A stretch of 64,000 nt of DNA, taken from NCBI RefSeq assembly GCF_900109225.1, contig NZ_FNZK01000003.1:124001-188000 (forward strand), read 5' to 3'. The notes beneath the pieces are model-generated. The model saw nothing but the letters and a program-made list of their open reading frames with translations. It was not told the DNA's origin and searched no databases. The position numbers and the translations under genes are program-made. This document shows, piece by piece, positions 56,353-64,000 of this stretch (position 1 is the first letter of the stretch; each line of letters begins with the position of its first letter). Source of the stretch: Propionispira arboris (GTDB lineage: Bacteria > Bacillota > Negativicutes > Selenomonadales > Selenomonadaceae).

Positions 56353-57114
56353 CTATATCATCTTTTTTATTAAGGCTAAGACTTCGTCATAGGTTGCAGC
56401 CGAAGCAGCATAGTCGATCGTGGGGCGGTCAATCATGACAATTGGCAGCTCCATTTCGATCGCTGCTGTTATTTTTGTATCTGTGCCACCAATTTCCCCA
56501 CTATTTTTTGTTACAATGACTTCAGCTCGATATTTTTTATACAGTTCAATATTTAGTTCATGGGAAAAGGGTCCCTGCATTGCGATAATATCTTTTGCAA
56601 AAAAACCAAGTTTCAGGCATTCCGTTAAGACCTTTGCATCTGGCAATACACGAGCAATTAAATGATGCTTTTCTAAGTACGAACTTTGTTTGAATGTCTT
56701 CAAATTACGGCTGCCTGTTGTCAAAAAAATGGTTTCACCTAGCAAAGCAGACTGTTTTGCTGCCGCTTGATAATCATCTACTAAATATAGCTTATCGTAA
56801 ACGGGCATTGCCACGGCTGGTCGTTCATACCGGATATAGGGTATGTTCATTTTTTGACAAACAAGAATTGCATTTTTTGTAACATTCACAGCATAAGGAT
56901 GACTGGCATCGACAAGAAGATTAATTTTCTTGTCGATGATGAATTGCTCCAGCTCTGCCAAATCAAGAGGTTTATCATTGATTTGGAGTTGTTTATCAGC
57001 GAGGAGATGCTTCCCGTATTCGCTTACGACCGAAGCAATCACAGGATACTTTGCTTTGAGTAGTTCCTGTACCAGTTCTCTGCCATCTTGCGTACCTGCT
57101 AAAACGAAAATCAT
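56353..57114 (-). CDS. cbiJ: Cobalt-precorrin-6A reductase
   Basis: NADH-dependent reductase of 253 residues. LAGTQDGREL (nucleotide-binding loop), DASHPYAVNVT and MQGPFSHELN are family motifs. Overlaps cbiH by 4 bases. Confidence 0.93.
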   Translation of the reverse strand: MIFVLAGTQDGRELVQELLKAKYPVIASVVSEYGKHLLADKQLQINDKPLDLAELEQFIIDKKINLLVDASHPYAVNVTKNAILVCQKMNIPYIRYERPAVAMPVYDKLYLVDDYQAAAKQSALLGETIFLTTGSRNLKTFKQSSYLEKHHLIARVLPDAKVLTECLKLGFFAKDIIAMQGPFSHELNIELYKKYRAEVIVTKNSGEIGGTDTKITAAIEMELPIVMIDRPTIDYAASAATYDEVLALIKKMI

Positions 57115-57848
57115 ATGTGATAGCCTCTTGGCGTAATCATGAAGTTATCCGCCACATAGGTATTGCTATTGCCAATAATGACTAAGGAAAACATGTTAAT
57201 TTCTTCTTTTGTGAAATTTTCCAATGTAGAAATAACCGCATTTTCTTCAAGTCGCGAGGCGCTATTCACAATCCCTACTGGTGTTTGCGGGGATTTATAT
57301 TTCAGCATGATTTCACGAATTTCTTCAATGTTTTGCACGCGTTTTTTACTTTTTGGATTATACAGGGCAATTACAAAATCTCCTTGAGCAGCCAGGTCAG
57401 CACGTTTTTTTATTAAATCCCAAGGTGTGAGCAAATCGCTCAAACTAATGACAACAAAATCATGCATCAGCGGTGCACCTAAAATAGCGGCAGAGGCATT
57501 GACAGCACTAATTCCTGGAATGATTTTAACTTCCGGCCTTTGCTCTTTTGGCAGTTTTAGCAAAAGTTCCAAAACAAGTCCAGCCATTCCATAAATTCCA
57601 GCATCACCGCTGGACACAACCGCTACAGTCTTGCCCGCTGTTGCATGATCAACAGCCATCTGGCAGCGATCAATTTCTTGCATCATAGCTGTTCCAATAA
57701 CCTGTTTGTCTTTGATAAGATCTTCAATTAACTTAATATATGTATTATACCCCACCACAATATCAGCTTTTTGAATTGTTTCTAGGGCTTTTGGTGTCAT
57801 ATCCTCTAAACTTCCTGGTCCAATACCGACTACACTTATTTTTCCCAT
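57111..57848 (-). CDS. cbiH: Cobalt-factor III / precorrin-3B C17-methyltransferase
   Basis: SAM-dependent ring-contracting methyltransferase, 245 residues. VVGIGPGSLEDMTPKA, VVGYNTY, SSGDAGIYGMA and YNPKSKKR are the family motifs. No C-terminal fusion. Overlaps cbiG by 13 bases. Confidence 0.95.
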   Translation of the reverse strand: MGKISVVGIGPGSLEDMTPKALETIQKADIVVGYNTYIKLIEDLIKDKQVIGTAMMQEIDRCQMAVDHATAGKTVAVVSSGDAGIYGMAGLVLELLLKLPKEQRPEVKIIPGISAVNASAAILGAPLMHDFVVISLSDLLTPWDLIKKRADLAAQGDFVIALYNPKSKKRVQNIEEIREIMLKYKSPQTPVGIVNSASRLEENAVISTLENFTKEEINMFSLVIIGNSNTYVADNFMITPRGYHI

Positions 57849-58900
57849 GCAATTGCCACCGTCACTTTCGTTAATTTTGTTTTATGAAGCAGAATTTTTT
57901 TTGATTGGCTGGCAAGGAGTACGGCTGCTTCACATACATTACCAATACCAATTTGTTTTGTTACAAATGGAGAAATATCTAGGCTATACAGATCGATCAT
58001 TTGCTGCATCGGCACGTTTTCATAAAAATATAAAGGTACCGATAATGTTTTACTGGCAGCGATAAGACCTGGTTCATCTTTTTTAACTACCGTACTGGCA
58101 ATACAAGCAATATCATACATTGATTTCCCTATTTTCTCACAAGCAGTCTGTATAGCTTGCAAAATTTCTGCTTGGGTTGTATCACGTCTGCAGCCAATAC
58201 CAATCGCCAGTTTCCGTGGTTTCAAAAACAACAGCCCCGCGCCATTCGGAATATTAAGTTGTTCGGTTAGGATAACACTTGATCTGCTAAAACAAGTAGC
58301 TGTTTTTATTTCCATTAATTTTGCCTCTATTTGGCAGGCTTGAAGTTTTTTTATATAATATGGTGCATTCGTCAGGGCCTGGTCGATAAAAAAGTCAACA
58401 GGATTCCCCTGAACGATTTCTGCATTGATGTATTTTAAATGATCAAATGGTTCCATGCTCAAATTTAAGCTTTCTGCCAGCAAATCAACAGCCATTTTTT
58501 CATTGACGTCGGTTGCTGTCGTAATAACTGGAGCCGCACCTAAAAACAATGCTAATTTTTTCGTCAAAGCATTTGCCCCACCAATATGACCCGATAATAA
58601 ACTAATTACATGCTGCGCCTTTTCATCGAGTACAACTACTGCTGGATCGGAACGTTTATCGATGATAAATGGTGCAAGTGTTCGTACGACAATTCCTGTA
58701 GCCATAATAAAAATCAAAGCATCATAAGAATGAAATGTATCCTTTAAACAGTTTGATAAAGAGTCATAGTCATGAAAATTCAGCCTAGACAGTGTGTCAT
58801 AGCGTCCTTTTTTCACAAAAAGGTCATAGTCAAATTGGCAGGCAATTTGATCCGCAAGTTTGGCACCATTTTGCGTAACAGCAAAGACGGCGGTTTTCAT
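57836..58900 (-). CDS. cbiG: Cobalt-precorrin-5A hydrolase
   Basis: Opens the delta-lactone with loss of acetaldehyde; 354 residues. N-terminal, middle and C-terminal CbiG domains are all present: IMATGIVVRTLAPF, LLSGHIGGANALT and IGIGCRRDTTQAEI. CbiG marks the anaerobic, early-cobalt route. Confidence 0.94.
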   Translation of the reverse strand: MKTAVFAVTQNGAKLADQIACQFDYDLFVKKGRYDTLSRLNFHDYDSLSNCLKDTFHSYDALIFIMATGIVVRTLAPFIIDKRSDPAVVVLDEKAQHVISLLSGHIGGANALTKKLALFLGAAPVITTATDVNEKMAVDLLAESLNLSMEPFDHLKYINAEIVQGNPVDFFIDQALTNAPYYIKKLQACQIEAKLMEIKTATCFSRSSVILTEQLNIPNGAGLLFLKPRKLAIGIGCRRDTTQAEILQAIQTACEKIGKSMYDIACIASTVVKKDEPGLIAASKTLSVPLYFYENVPMQQMIDLYSLDISPFVTKQIGIGNVCEAAVLLASQSKKILLHKTKLTKVTVAIAWEK

Positions 58901-59652
58901 TTTGCATCACGATACATATGACTAAATTCCGGCGCATATAATCTGGACAATTCATAATCCGTATTGAGACAGCGGCTGACTACGATCATTGCTGTGCGTG
59001 TTATATCTTTATCTTTTAATTCTTCCACAATGGTCGCTAAGGTGGCACGAATGATTTTTTCTTCCGGCCAGGAAGCTTTTTGTACGATAGCAATTGGTGT
59101 TGTTGAGTCATAACCACCGGCAATCAGTTCCTTCACGACATCATCTAACATGTGGACGCTTAAAAAAATACACATTGTTGCACCATGCGCTGCGAGACTT
59201 GCCAATTTTTCTTTTTCCGGTACAGGTGTTCGTCCTTCATTACGGGTAATGATAACGGTCTGTGAAATTCCCGGTAAAGTGTATTCTTGTTTAAGTGCGG
59301 CTGCGGTAGCCAAAAAAGAACTGACGCCAGGAATCACGGTATATTCAATCTGGCGGCGCTTTAATTCATCCATTTGTTCTTGGATTGCACCATAAATACT
59401 CGGGTCACCTGTATGTAGTCGTACCACCATTGCACCGATTTTCACCGCTTGTTCAATGGTTTCAATAACTTCAGGCAAGGTCATCGAAGCACTATTATAT
59501 ATTGTTGCCCCTTGTTTTGCTAAAGCCAATAAGGCAGGATTGACTAAAGAGCCCGCATAGATGATCACATCTGCCGTCTGTAATAATTTCTGACCTTTTA
59601 CCGTAATGAGCTCAGGGTCTCCTGGACCTGCGCCAACAATAAATACTTGCAT
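58897..59652 (-). CDS. cbiF: Cobalt-precorrin-4 C11-methyltransferase
   Basis: SAM-dependent methyltransferase, 251 residues. VGAGPGDPELITVKG, IYAGSLVNP, HTGDPSIYGAIQEQ and GVSSFLATAAAL are diagnostic. AGGAGG precedes the ATG. Overlaps cbiG by 4 bases. Confidence 0.96.
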   Translation of the reverse strand: MQVFIVGAGPGDPELITVKGQKLLQTADVIIYAGSLVNPALLALAKQGATIYNSASMTLPEVIETIEQAVKIGAMVVRLHTGDPSIYGAIQEQMDELKRRQIEYTVIPGVSSFLATAAALKQEYTLPGISQTVIITRNEGRTPVPEKEKLASLAAHGATMCIFLSVHMLDDVVKELIAGGYDSTTPIAIVQKASWPEEKIIRATLATIVEELKDKDITRTAMIVVSRCLNTDYELSRLYAPEFSHMYRDAK

Positions 59653-59664
59653 GCTATAATCCTC

Positions 59665-60252
59665 CTAAATTTTGCTGTTTTTTTGACATGTAATAATATG
59701 TATCGGGTTCAAGGCCTGCGCCATATCATATGGGCCGACTTTGTTCAGTCTTGTTACCTGAACCTGAATTGCCTCATAGGTATAGGAACTGTGTTGCTTC
59801 ATATACACTATGCTTTCATAAAGTGTTTGGATTGTAATACAATTTAAAATCAACCGTCCGTCTGGTTTTAAAAGGCTGTCACAACGATTTAAAATATCAA
59901 CTAAATACTTGCCGCTTCCACCAATAAAGATGACATCACAAGGGGGAATTTCACTCAGTGCTTGTGGTGCAGCTCCTTCAATTGTGGTGAGATTTTCTAC
60001 CGCAAATTTAGTCGCGTTTTTATGAATGAGTTCGATTCCTTCGACCTTTTGTTCAACCGCAAAAACTTTACCTTGATCTGCCAGTAAAGCCGCCTCTATC
60101 GAAAGTGACCCCGTACCGGCACCAATATCCAAAATCGTATCGGTTCTTTTAATCTTAGCTTTCGTTAAGGTTAATATTCGTATTTCTTGTTTTGTCATGG
60201 GAATATTCCCGCGGATAAATTCATCATCCGCTATACCAATCATATGTGTCAT
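59665..60252 (-). CDS. cbiT: Cobalt-precorrin-7 C15-methyltransferase (decarboxylating)
   Basis: 195 residues, Rossmann SAM fold. GIADDEFIRGNIPMTKQEIR and DIGAGTGSLSIEAAL (SAM motif I) are typical; IFIGGSGKYL follows. Stand-alone from CbiE, as in the anaerobic route. GGTGGTGA precedes the ATG. Confidence 0.95.
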   Translation of the reverse strand: MTHMIGIADDEFIRGNIPMTKQEIRILTLTKAKIKRTDTILDIGAGTGSLSIEAALLADQGKVFAVEQKVEGIELIHKNATKFAVENLTTIEGAAPQALSEIPPCDVIFIGGSGKYLVDILNRCDSLLKPDGRLILNCITIQTLYESIVYMKQHSSYTYEAIQVQVTRLNKVGPYDMAQALNPIHIITCQKNSKI

Positions 60253-60875
60253 GCTGTCACCACCATAATGCAGTGTGAAAACTCTTTTGTTTGCACTGCG
60301 TTTTCTAATGTTGTTTCAATGATTTCTTCATTTTCATAGGATAATCTGGCACATAAATAGACTTTTGTTGTCCGCGGCCAATTATGTCGTAATAAAAGTT
60401 CGGCAATCGTTTTTGAGGTATAGATTGTATCGGTTAAAATACCTAAAATAGCACCTTCCGTAAAGCACAACGATTGCTTATCGGGTTTCCTCCCATGTAA
60501 ACTTAAAAGCCGGGCGGCTTGCCATGGCAGAGCCAGCCGGGCAAAAGCTAGCTGCATGGAACTGATTCCCGGGATCACTTGCAGCTTTTTTAATGGGAAA
60601 GATCGCCTGAGTGCTGCCAGCAGTGAATAATAACCAGGATCACCGGACACCATTACCACCACATCCTGTTTATAAAGCTGAGCCTGTATAAAAGAAATTA
60701 CGGAGGGAATATCCCCTGTAATAATTTTGCTGGTAATGTCAGGAGCAGCTAATGTCTCTAAAGCACGTTTACTGCCAACTAGAACCTTAGCGTTATCAAT
60801 TTGTTGTTTGGCTATCGGCACAATATATTCAGGTGCACCAGGACCGATACCAACAATAATTATTTTATAGTCCAT
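60249..60875 (-). CDS. cbiE: Cobalt-precorrin-7 C5-methyltransferase
   Basis: 208 residues. IVGIGPGAPEYIVPIA, VSGDPGYYSLL and VIPGISSMQLAFARL are CbiE motifs. Overlaps cbiT by 4 bases and cbiD by 16. Confidence 0.95.
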   Translation of the reverse strand: MDYKIIIVGIGPGAPEYIVPIAKQQIDNAKVLVGSKRALETLAAPDITSKIITGDIPSVISFIQAQLYKQDVVVMVSGDPGYYSLLAALRRSFPLKKLQVIPGISSMQLAFARLALPWQAARLLSLHGRKPDKQSLCFTEGAILGILTDTIYTSKTIAELLLRHNWPRTTKVYLCARLSYENEEIIETTLENAVQTKEFSHCIMVVTA

Positions 60876-61963
60876 CCTAAATCCTTTCCAATCTCCTTAG
60901 CCATAGCATCCATGCCAAGAAGTTCACCATTTAATGTAATCAGAACCGTACCAACCGCCACCTCATTAAAAAGATACCGTTGGGCTCTCAGACTAGCTCG
61001 CTGCGCTAAAATATCGTAGAGCCCTTTTACATTATAATTTTCAATGATCGAAATCGCAGCTTCGGTGGTCGTACTGGCCAAAACTTCGGCAATACCAACC
61101 GCCGGCAGTCCTAAAGCACCGGCATAGGCAGCAAGTGTTTCCAGTCTGGCATCAGCAATGCGATTATGGGTGTAAAAAATACCAGCGGCAACTTTGATTA
61201 ATTTACCTAAATGACCAAATAGTAAAACGCGTTTTATTTTTTGTTGTGCAGCCACTTCCAGCATATGACCAATAAAATTACTGGTTTGGATAAGGGCTTC
61301 AGATGGCAAATGACATTTTTCCAGAGCTATTTTTTCGCCTATTTTTCCTGGAACAAACACAAGACTGTCATAACCTAATGCTTTCGCGACACTGATCTGA
61401 GGTGATAAAGAATTTTTGAAGCCATCTTCTGACATTGGCCGAACAATACCGGTTGTTCCAATAATGGACAGACCACCTTCAATACCTAGAACGGGATTCA
61501 ATGTTCGCTTTGCCAGCTCTATACCATCTGGTATAGAAATTGTAATATCACAGCCTGTCTGCTCCCCTAAAATCTCACGTACCACCATTTGGATCATTTC
61601 ACGTGGTCCAAGATTAATGGATGGTTCCCCCATTGGTATAGATAAACCTGGTTTGGTCACGGTGCCAATACCCAATCCGGCAAAAAACCGTATCGTTGAG
61701 GATTCTCGGTTTATCTGAACTTGTGTAAAAACAGAAGCCCCATGCGTGATATCCGGATCATCACCAGCATCTTTTATAACCTTGGCTTTCGCTCCATCGG
61801 CCGTAAATTCAATACTGGCAATAGGAACTTGGATTGTTTCACCACTCAATGCCATAATGGTAACGTTTGATACCGTTTCACCTTGCAAGGCCAGCAAGGC
61901 CGCTTTTGTACCAGCGGCTGCACAAGCTCCTGTAGTAAAACCATTTTTCATTCTTTTTTCCAA
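60860..61963 (-). CDS. cbiD: Cobalt-precorrin-5B C1-methyltransferase
   Basis: 367 residues; SAM-dependent C1 methylation, specific to the anaerobic route. KNGFTTGACAAAGTKAAL, DDPDITHGASV and GTTGIVRPMSEDG are CbiD motifs. The TTG at 61963 is chosen: AGGGGG lies 8 bases upstream and forms part of the riboswitch terminator stem. First gene of the operon. Confidence 0.95.
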   Translation of the reverse strand: MEKRMKNGFTTGACAAAGTKAALLALQGETVSNVTIMALSGETIQVPIASIEFTADGAKAKVIKDAGDDPDITHGASVFTQVQINRESSTIRFFAGLGIGTVTKPGLSIPMGEPSINLGPREMIQMVVREILGEQTGCDITISIPDGIELAKRTLNPVLGIEGGLSIIGTTGIVRPMSEDGFKNSLSPQISVAKALGYDSLVFVPGKIGEKIALEKCHLPSEALIQTSNFIGHMLEVAAQQKIKRVLLFGHLGKLIKVAAGIFYTHNRIADARLETLAAYAGALGLPAVGIAEVLASTTTEAAISIIENYNVKGLYDILAQRASLRAQRYLFNEVAVGTVLITLNGELLGMDAMAKEIGKDLGWTIK

Positions 61964-61993
61964 AATAAAAACCCCCTGTCCAAAGGCAGAGGG
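61961..61993 (-). terminator. Riboswitch-linked terminator/RBS sequestering hairpin before cbiD
   Basis: On the - strand CCCTCTG (61993-61987) pairs with CAGGGGG (61978-61972), followed by TTTTTATTTT. The same AGGGGG is the cbiD ribosome binding site, so the stem could stop transcription or block translation. GGGCAGG at 62026-62032 can pair with CTGCC of its left arm. Confidence 0.75.
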
Positions 61994-62083
61994 TAACAAA
62001 CTATATTTAATTAGTATTATTACCACCTGCCCATCGTCCGTAGGTCATATAGAATACATTACTGTATTCTTCATAACGGTGTT

Positions 62084-62240
62084 GCTGAACAGGCAGGTCT
62101 CCTGGCTAAAATCATTATGCTTCAAATCCTTCCCAAGGAAAATTCCTCAGTGGTATTTATCAAAGCACTCCTTAATACAGTGGCGGGACCGCACCAGTAT
62201 CACACTGGATTTCCCTATTAAGTAAAAATACACCTGTTCC
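62084..62240 (-). promoter_or_regulatory. Cobalamin riboswitch
   Basis: Closing helix GAACAGG / CCTGTTC, the conserved AGGGAAATCC-type block, GGTGCGGTCCCGCCACTGTA and the B12 box AGCCAGGAGACCTGCC are all present on the - strand. It precedes the cbiD operon and should turn it down when adenosylcobalamin is plentiful. Confidence 0.95.
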
Positions 62241-62313
62241 ATTATTATTCAATATTTTTAAATTACGAACCCAATACTTATTTATTCCCTGTAAAGGACA
62301 TAAATCCTGCTTT

Positions 62314-63891
62314 TTATTCAGGGTTTATCGTTGTTTCTTCTTTACTTTTCAAAATGATTTGATTGTTTATTGTTTTTAACAGAATAAATTGAGTTTTTAT
62401 GGATTCTGGGATTTTTTTATAATCAATATCACGCAGCACAAAATATGCCTGAGGATCTTTTTGCAAAATCATATTGAAATCTGGAATAGATGTCGGTGAA
62501 AAATATAATTCATTTCCATATACATTGCCATAAAAAGCAAAACCAGGTCTCAAAAATTTTGATATATATACGGGACTGTAAGAGTCATAAACCGGCATAA
62601 ATTCTTTCACGGTTTCTGCGGATGAAAATTTCGGTGCAACCGCCGGAAAAACATAACCAAAAATGACAGCTGAAATACCAATCATACCTAAAATATGAAT
62701 GCAAAAAGCATTTTTAATTTGATGATTCCATAAGAAATATGCCGTAAAGATCCCCATAAAACCAAGCACAAAACTAAGTAGAAACACTCCCATCGACAAT
62801 TCTGGTAAGGTTTCCAAACCTTGGAATGCACCATATATGGCACCGGCTGTTAAGATAAAAATAATACTACCCCAAATATATTGGCGTTTTGCATAATAAT
62901 ATCCATCCCAAATCTGATCAATATGCCAGGCAACTAATATAGCAATGGCAGGATACATTGGTAAAATATAAGAAACTAATTTGGTCTGTGCAATCGAAAA
63001 AAACAGAAATACAAAACCAGCCCATATATTTAAGAATATAATTTCTTGAGACTGTTTTGTAGCATCTACAATCGAATGATATACCGATTGTACAAGCAAC
63101 GCACTCCAAGGGAAAAATCCAACAAGTAGTACAGGAATATAATACCACCACCAAGTTTGGGTTGGATGTTCCGGCGAGGCAAAGCGCGTAAGATTATGGA
63201 AGCCGAAAAATGTGTCGATAAAATCAGTTCCATGCAAGTGGTACATTATACCATACCATGGTACACAAACAAGAAAAATTAGTAACAAACCAGAAAACAC
63301 TTTCATGTTACGTAAAGCCGATAAATTACGGGTAATAACCAGATATATCGCGGCAATGACCGCTGGCATAAAACCAATAGGACCTTTTGTTAAAATAGCG
63401 AGTCCCATGAAAAGGTAAAAGATATAATATCGCCTTGTCATAAAACTAAGCAGCGATACAGTCATACAAAGTGTCAATGTAATATCCGTTACAGCCGCTT
63501 TACTCAAATAAAAATATTCGATACTTGTAGCTAAAATAAGCGCACTCAGCATAGCGGTACGATTATTGAATAATTTTCGAACAAAAAGATAAACGGAACT
63601 TAAACATACAATTGACAGCAAGGCGGACGGTAAGCGTGCGGCAAATTCACCACTGCCAAATATATGTGAAGCCGCAGCTACCAGCCAATAATACATTGGT
63701 GGTTTATCATACCAAAATTCACCATAAATACGAGGTGAAATAAAGTCATGATTCAAAAACATTTCTTTCGCAGTTTCTGCATAAACAGGTTCATCTGGAT
63801 CTAATAAAGGAATGCCCCCCAGATTAAAAAAAACAATGATACTGGAAATTACAAGCAAAATAAAAAAGTCACAATATCCATTTTTAGTCAT
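62314..63891 (-). CDS. GT39/ArnT-like membrane glycosyltransferase
   Basis: 525 residues, about 11-12 membrane segments, first at about 8-25. LLDPDEPVYAETAKEM carries the conserved acidic DE pair of the GT-C fold, then WYDKPPMYYWL and LTKGPIGFMPAVIAA. The family moves lipid-linked sugars (for example aminoarabinose) to lipid A or other acceptors outside the inner membrane. AGGAGG lies 5 bases before the ATG. Sugar and acceptor unknown; fits an outer membrane-bearing Negativicute. Confidence 0.9.
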   Translation of the reverse strand: MTKNGYCDFFILLVISSIIVFFNLGGIPLLDPDEPVYAETAKEMFLNHDFISPRIYGEFWYDKPPMYYWLVAAASHIFGSGEFAARLPSALLSIVCLSSVYLFVRKLFNNRTAMLSALILATSIEYFYLSKAAVTDITLTLCMTVSLLSFMTRRYYIFYLFMGLAILTKGPIGFMPAVIAAIYLVITRNLSALRNMKVFSGLLLIFLVCVPWYGIMYHLHGTDFIDTFFGFHNLTRFASPEHPTQTWWWYYIPVLLVGFFPWSALLVQSVYHSIVDATKQSQEIIFLNIWAGFVFLFFSIAQTKLVSYILPMYPAIAILVAWHIDQIWDGYYYAKRQYIWGSIIFILTAGAIYGAFQGLETLPELSMGVFLLSFVLGFMGIFTAYFLWNHQIKNAFCIHILGMIGISAVIFGYVFPAVAPKFSSAETVKEFMPVYDSYSPVYISKFLRPGFAFYGNVYGNELYFSPTSIPDFNMILQKDPQAYFVLRDIDYKKIPESIKTQFILLKTINNQIILKSKEETTINPE

Positions 63892-64000
63892 TTTTTCCTC
63901 CTAAAACACGTAAAATGTTTAAATACTTCGCTTTCCTATCGTGTAAGTTTACTACTTAGAAAATCACGACCGAAAACTTTAATCATATAATAGAATCCGA

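Noticed and set aside
62241-62313. Promoter of the cobamide operon
   Set aside because: The region is AT-rich and no pair of -35/-10 elements with proper spacing stood out.
1-64000. CRISPR array, tRNA or rRNA genes, complete insertion sequence
   Set aside because: Looked for by eye; no regularly spaced repeats, cloverleaf-like sequence, rRNA core or transposase was found.

Overview
The window reads as a low-GC Firmicutes-type chromosome, most likely a member of the Negativicutes. The support is FabV-type enoyl reductase, a complete late-stage anaerobic cobamide operon under a cobalamin riboswitch, a PolC-type replicase, and Firmicutes-style SOS box, lysine riboswitch and ribosome binding sites. 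The genus cannot be fixed from the sequence alone. No rRNA, tRNA or CRISPR array was seen.

Left part (1-16.1 kb, all but one gene on the + strand): the 3' part of recG; a lysine riboswitch driving dapB-asd (lysine/diaminopimelate synthesis); rnjA; a membrane chemoreceptor and a globin-coupled HemAT-like receptor; small conserved genes; a secreted esterase; and a hybrid histidine kinase (GAF-PAS-HisKA-HATPase-REC-REC-Hpt) overlapping a REC-HD-GYP response regulator, so sensing may be tied to cyclic-di-GMP breakdown.

Middle part (16.1-30.9 kb): a mosaic of housekeeping and accessory genes. One tyrosine recombinase (17600-18577) is preceded by a promoter that lies between two 13-bp inverted repeats, an arrangement like an invertible promoter. 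A second integrase (28132-29274) is flanked by 20-bp near-identical inverted repeats and has no cargo. Between them are fabV, a sodium/solute symporter, SOS-autoregulated lexA, a methionine-gamma-lyase-like PLP enzyme, an HflX GTPase that carries an N-terminal JAMM-type metal motif, and an NdpA-like nucleoid protein.

Next (30.9-47.7 kb, mostly - strand): the conserved translation/transcription block rimP-nusA-rnpM-ylxQ-infB-rbfA-nrnA-truB-ribF-rpsO-pnp; a membrane protein; a short scar that looks like the C-terminal end of an integrase with arm-type repeats; a PolC that lacks the proofreading exonuclease domain; and a CheX plus REC-CheX pair.

Right part (47.9-62.3 kb, - strand): a 16-gene cobamide operon, cbiD-E-T-F-G-H-J-C-A-cobU-cbiP-cbiB-cobS-pduX-cobD-cobC, nearly every junction overlapping or touching, led by a cobalamin riboswitch. 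It covers the corrin ring from the precorrin-3/cobalt-factor-III stage, amidation, aminopropanol-phosphate supply and nucleotide loop assembly. CbiL, a cobalt chelatase, the corrinoid adenosyltransferase and CobT are not in the window. The window ends with a GT39/ArnT-like membrane glycosyltransferase.

The items most worth a second look are the JAMM-HflX fusion, the invertible-promoter-like site beside the recombinase, the exonuclease-less PolC, the inverted-repeat-flanked integrase, and the integrase scar next to polC.
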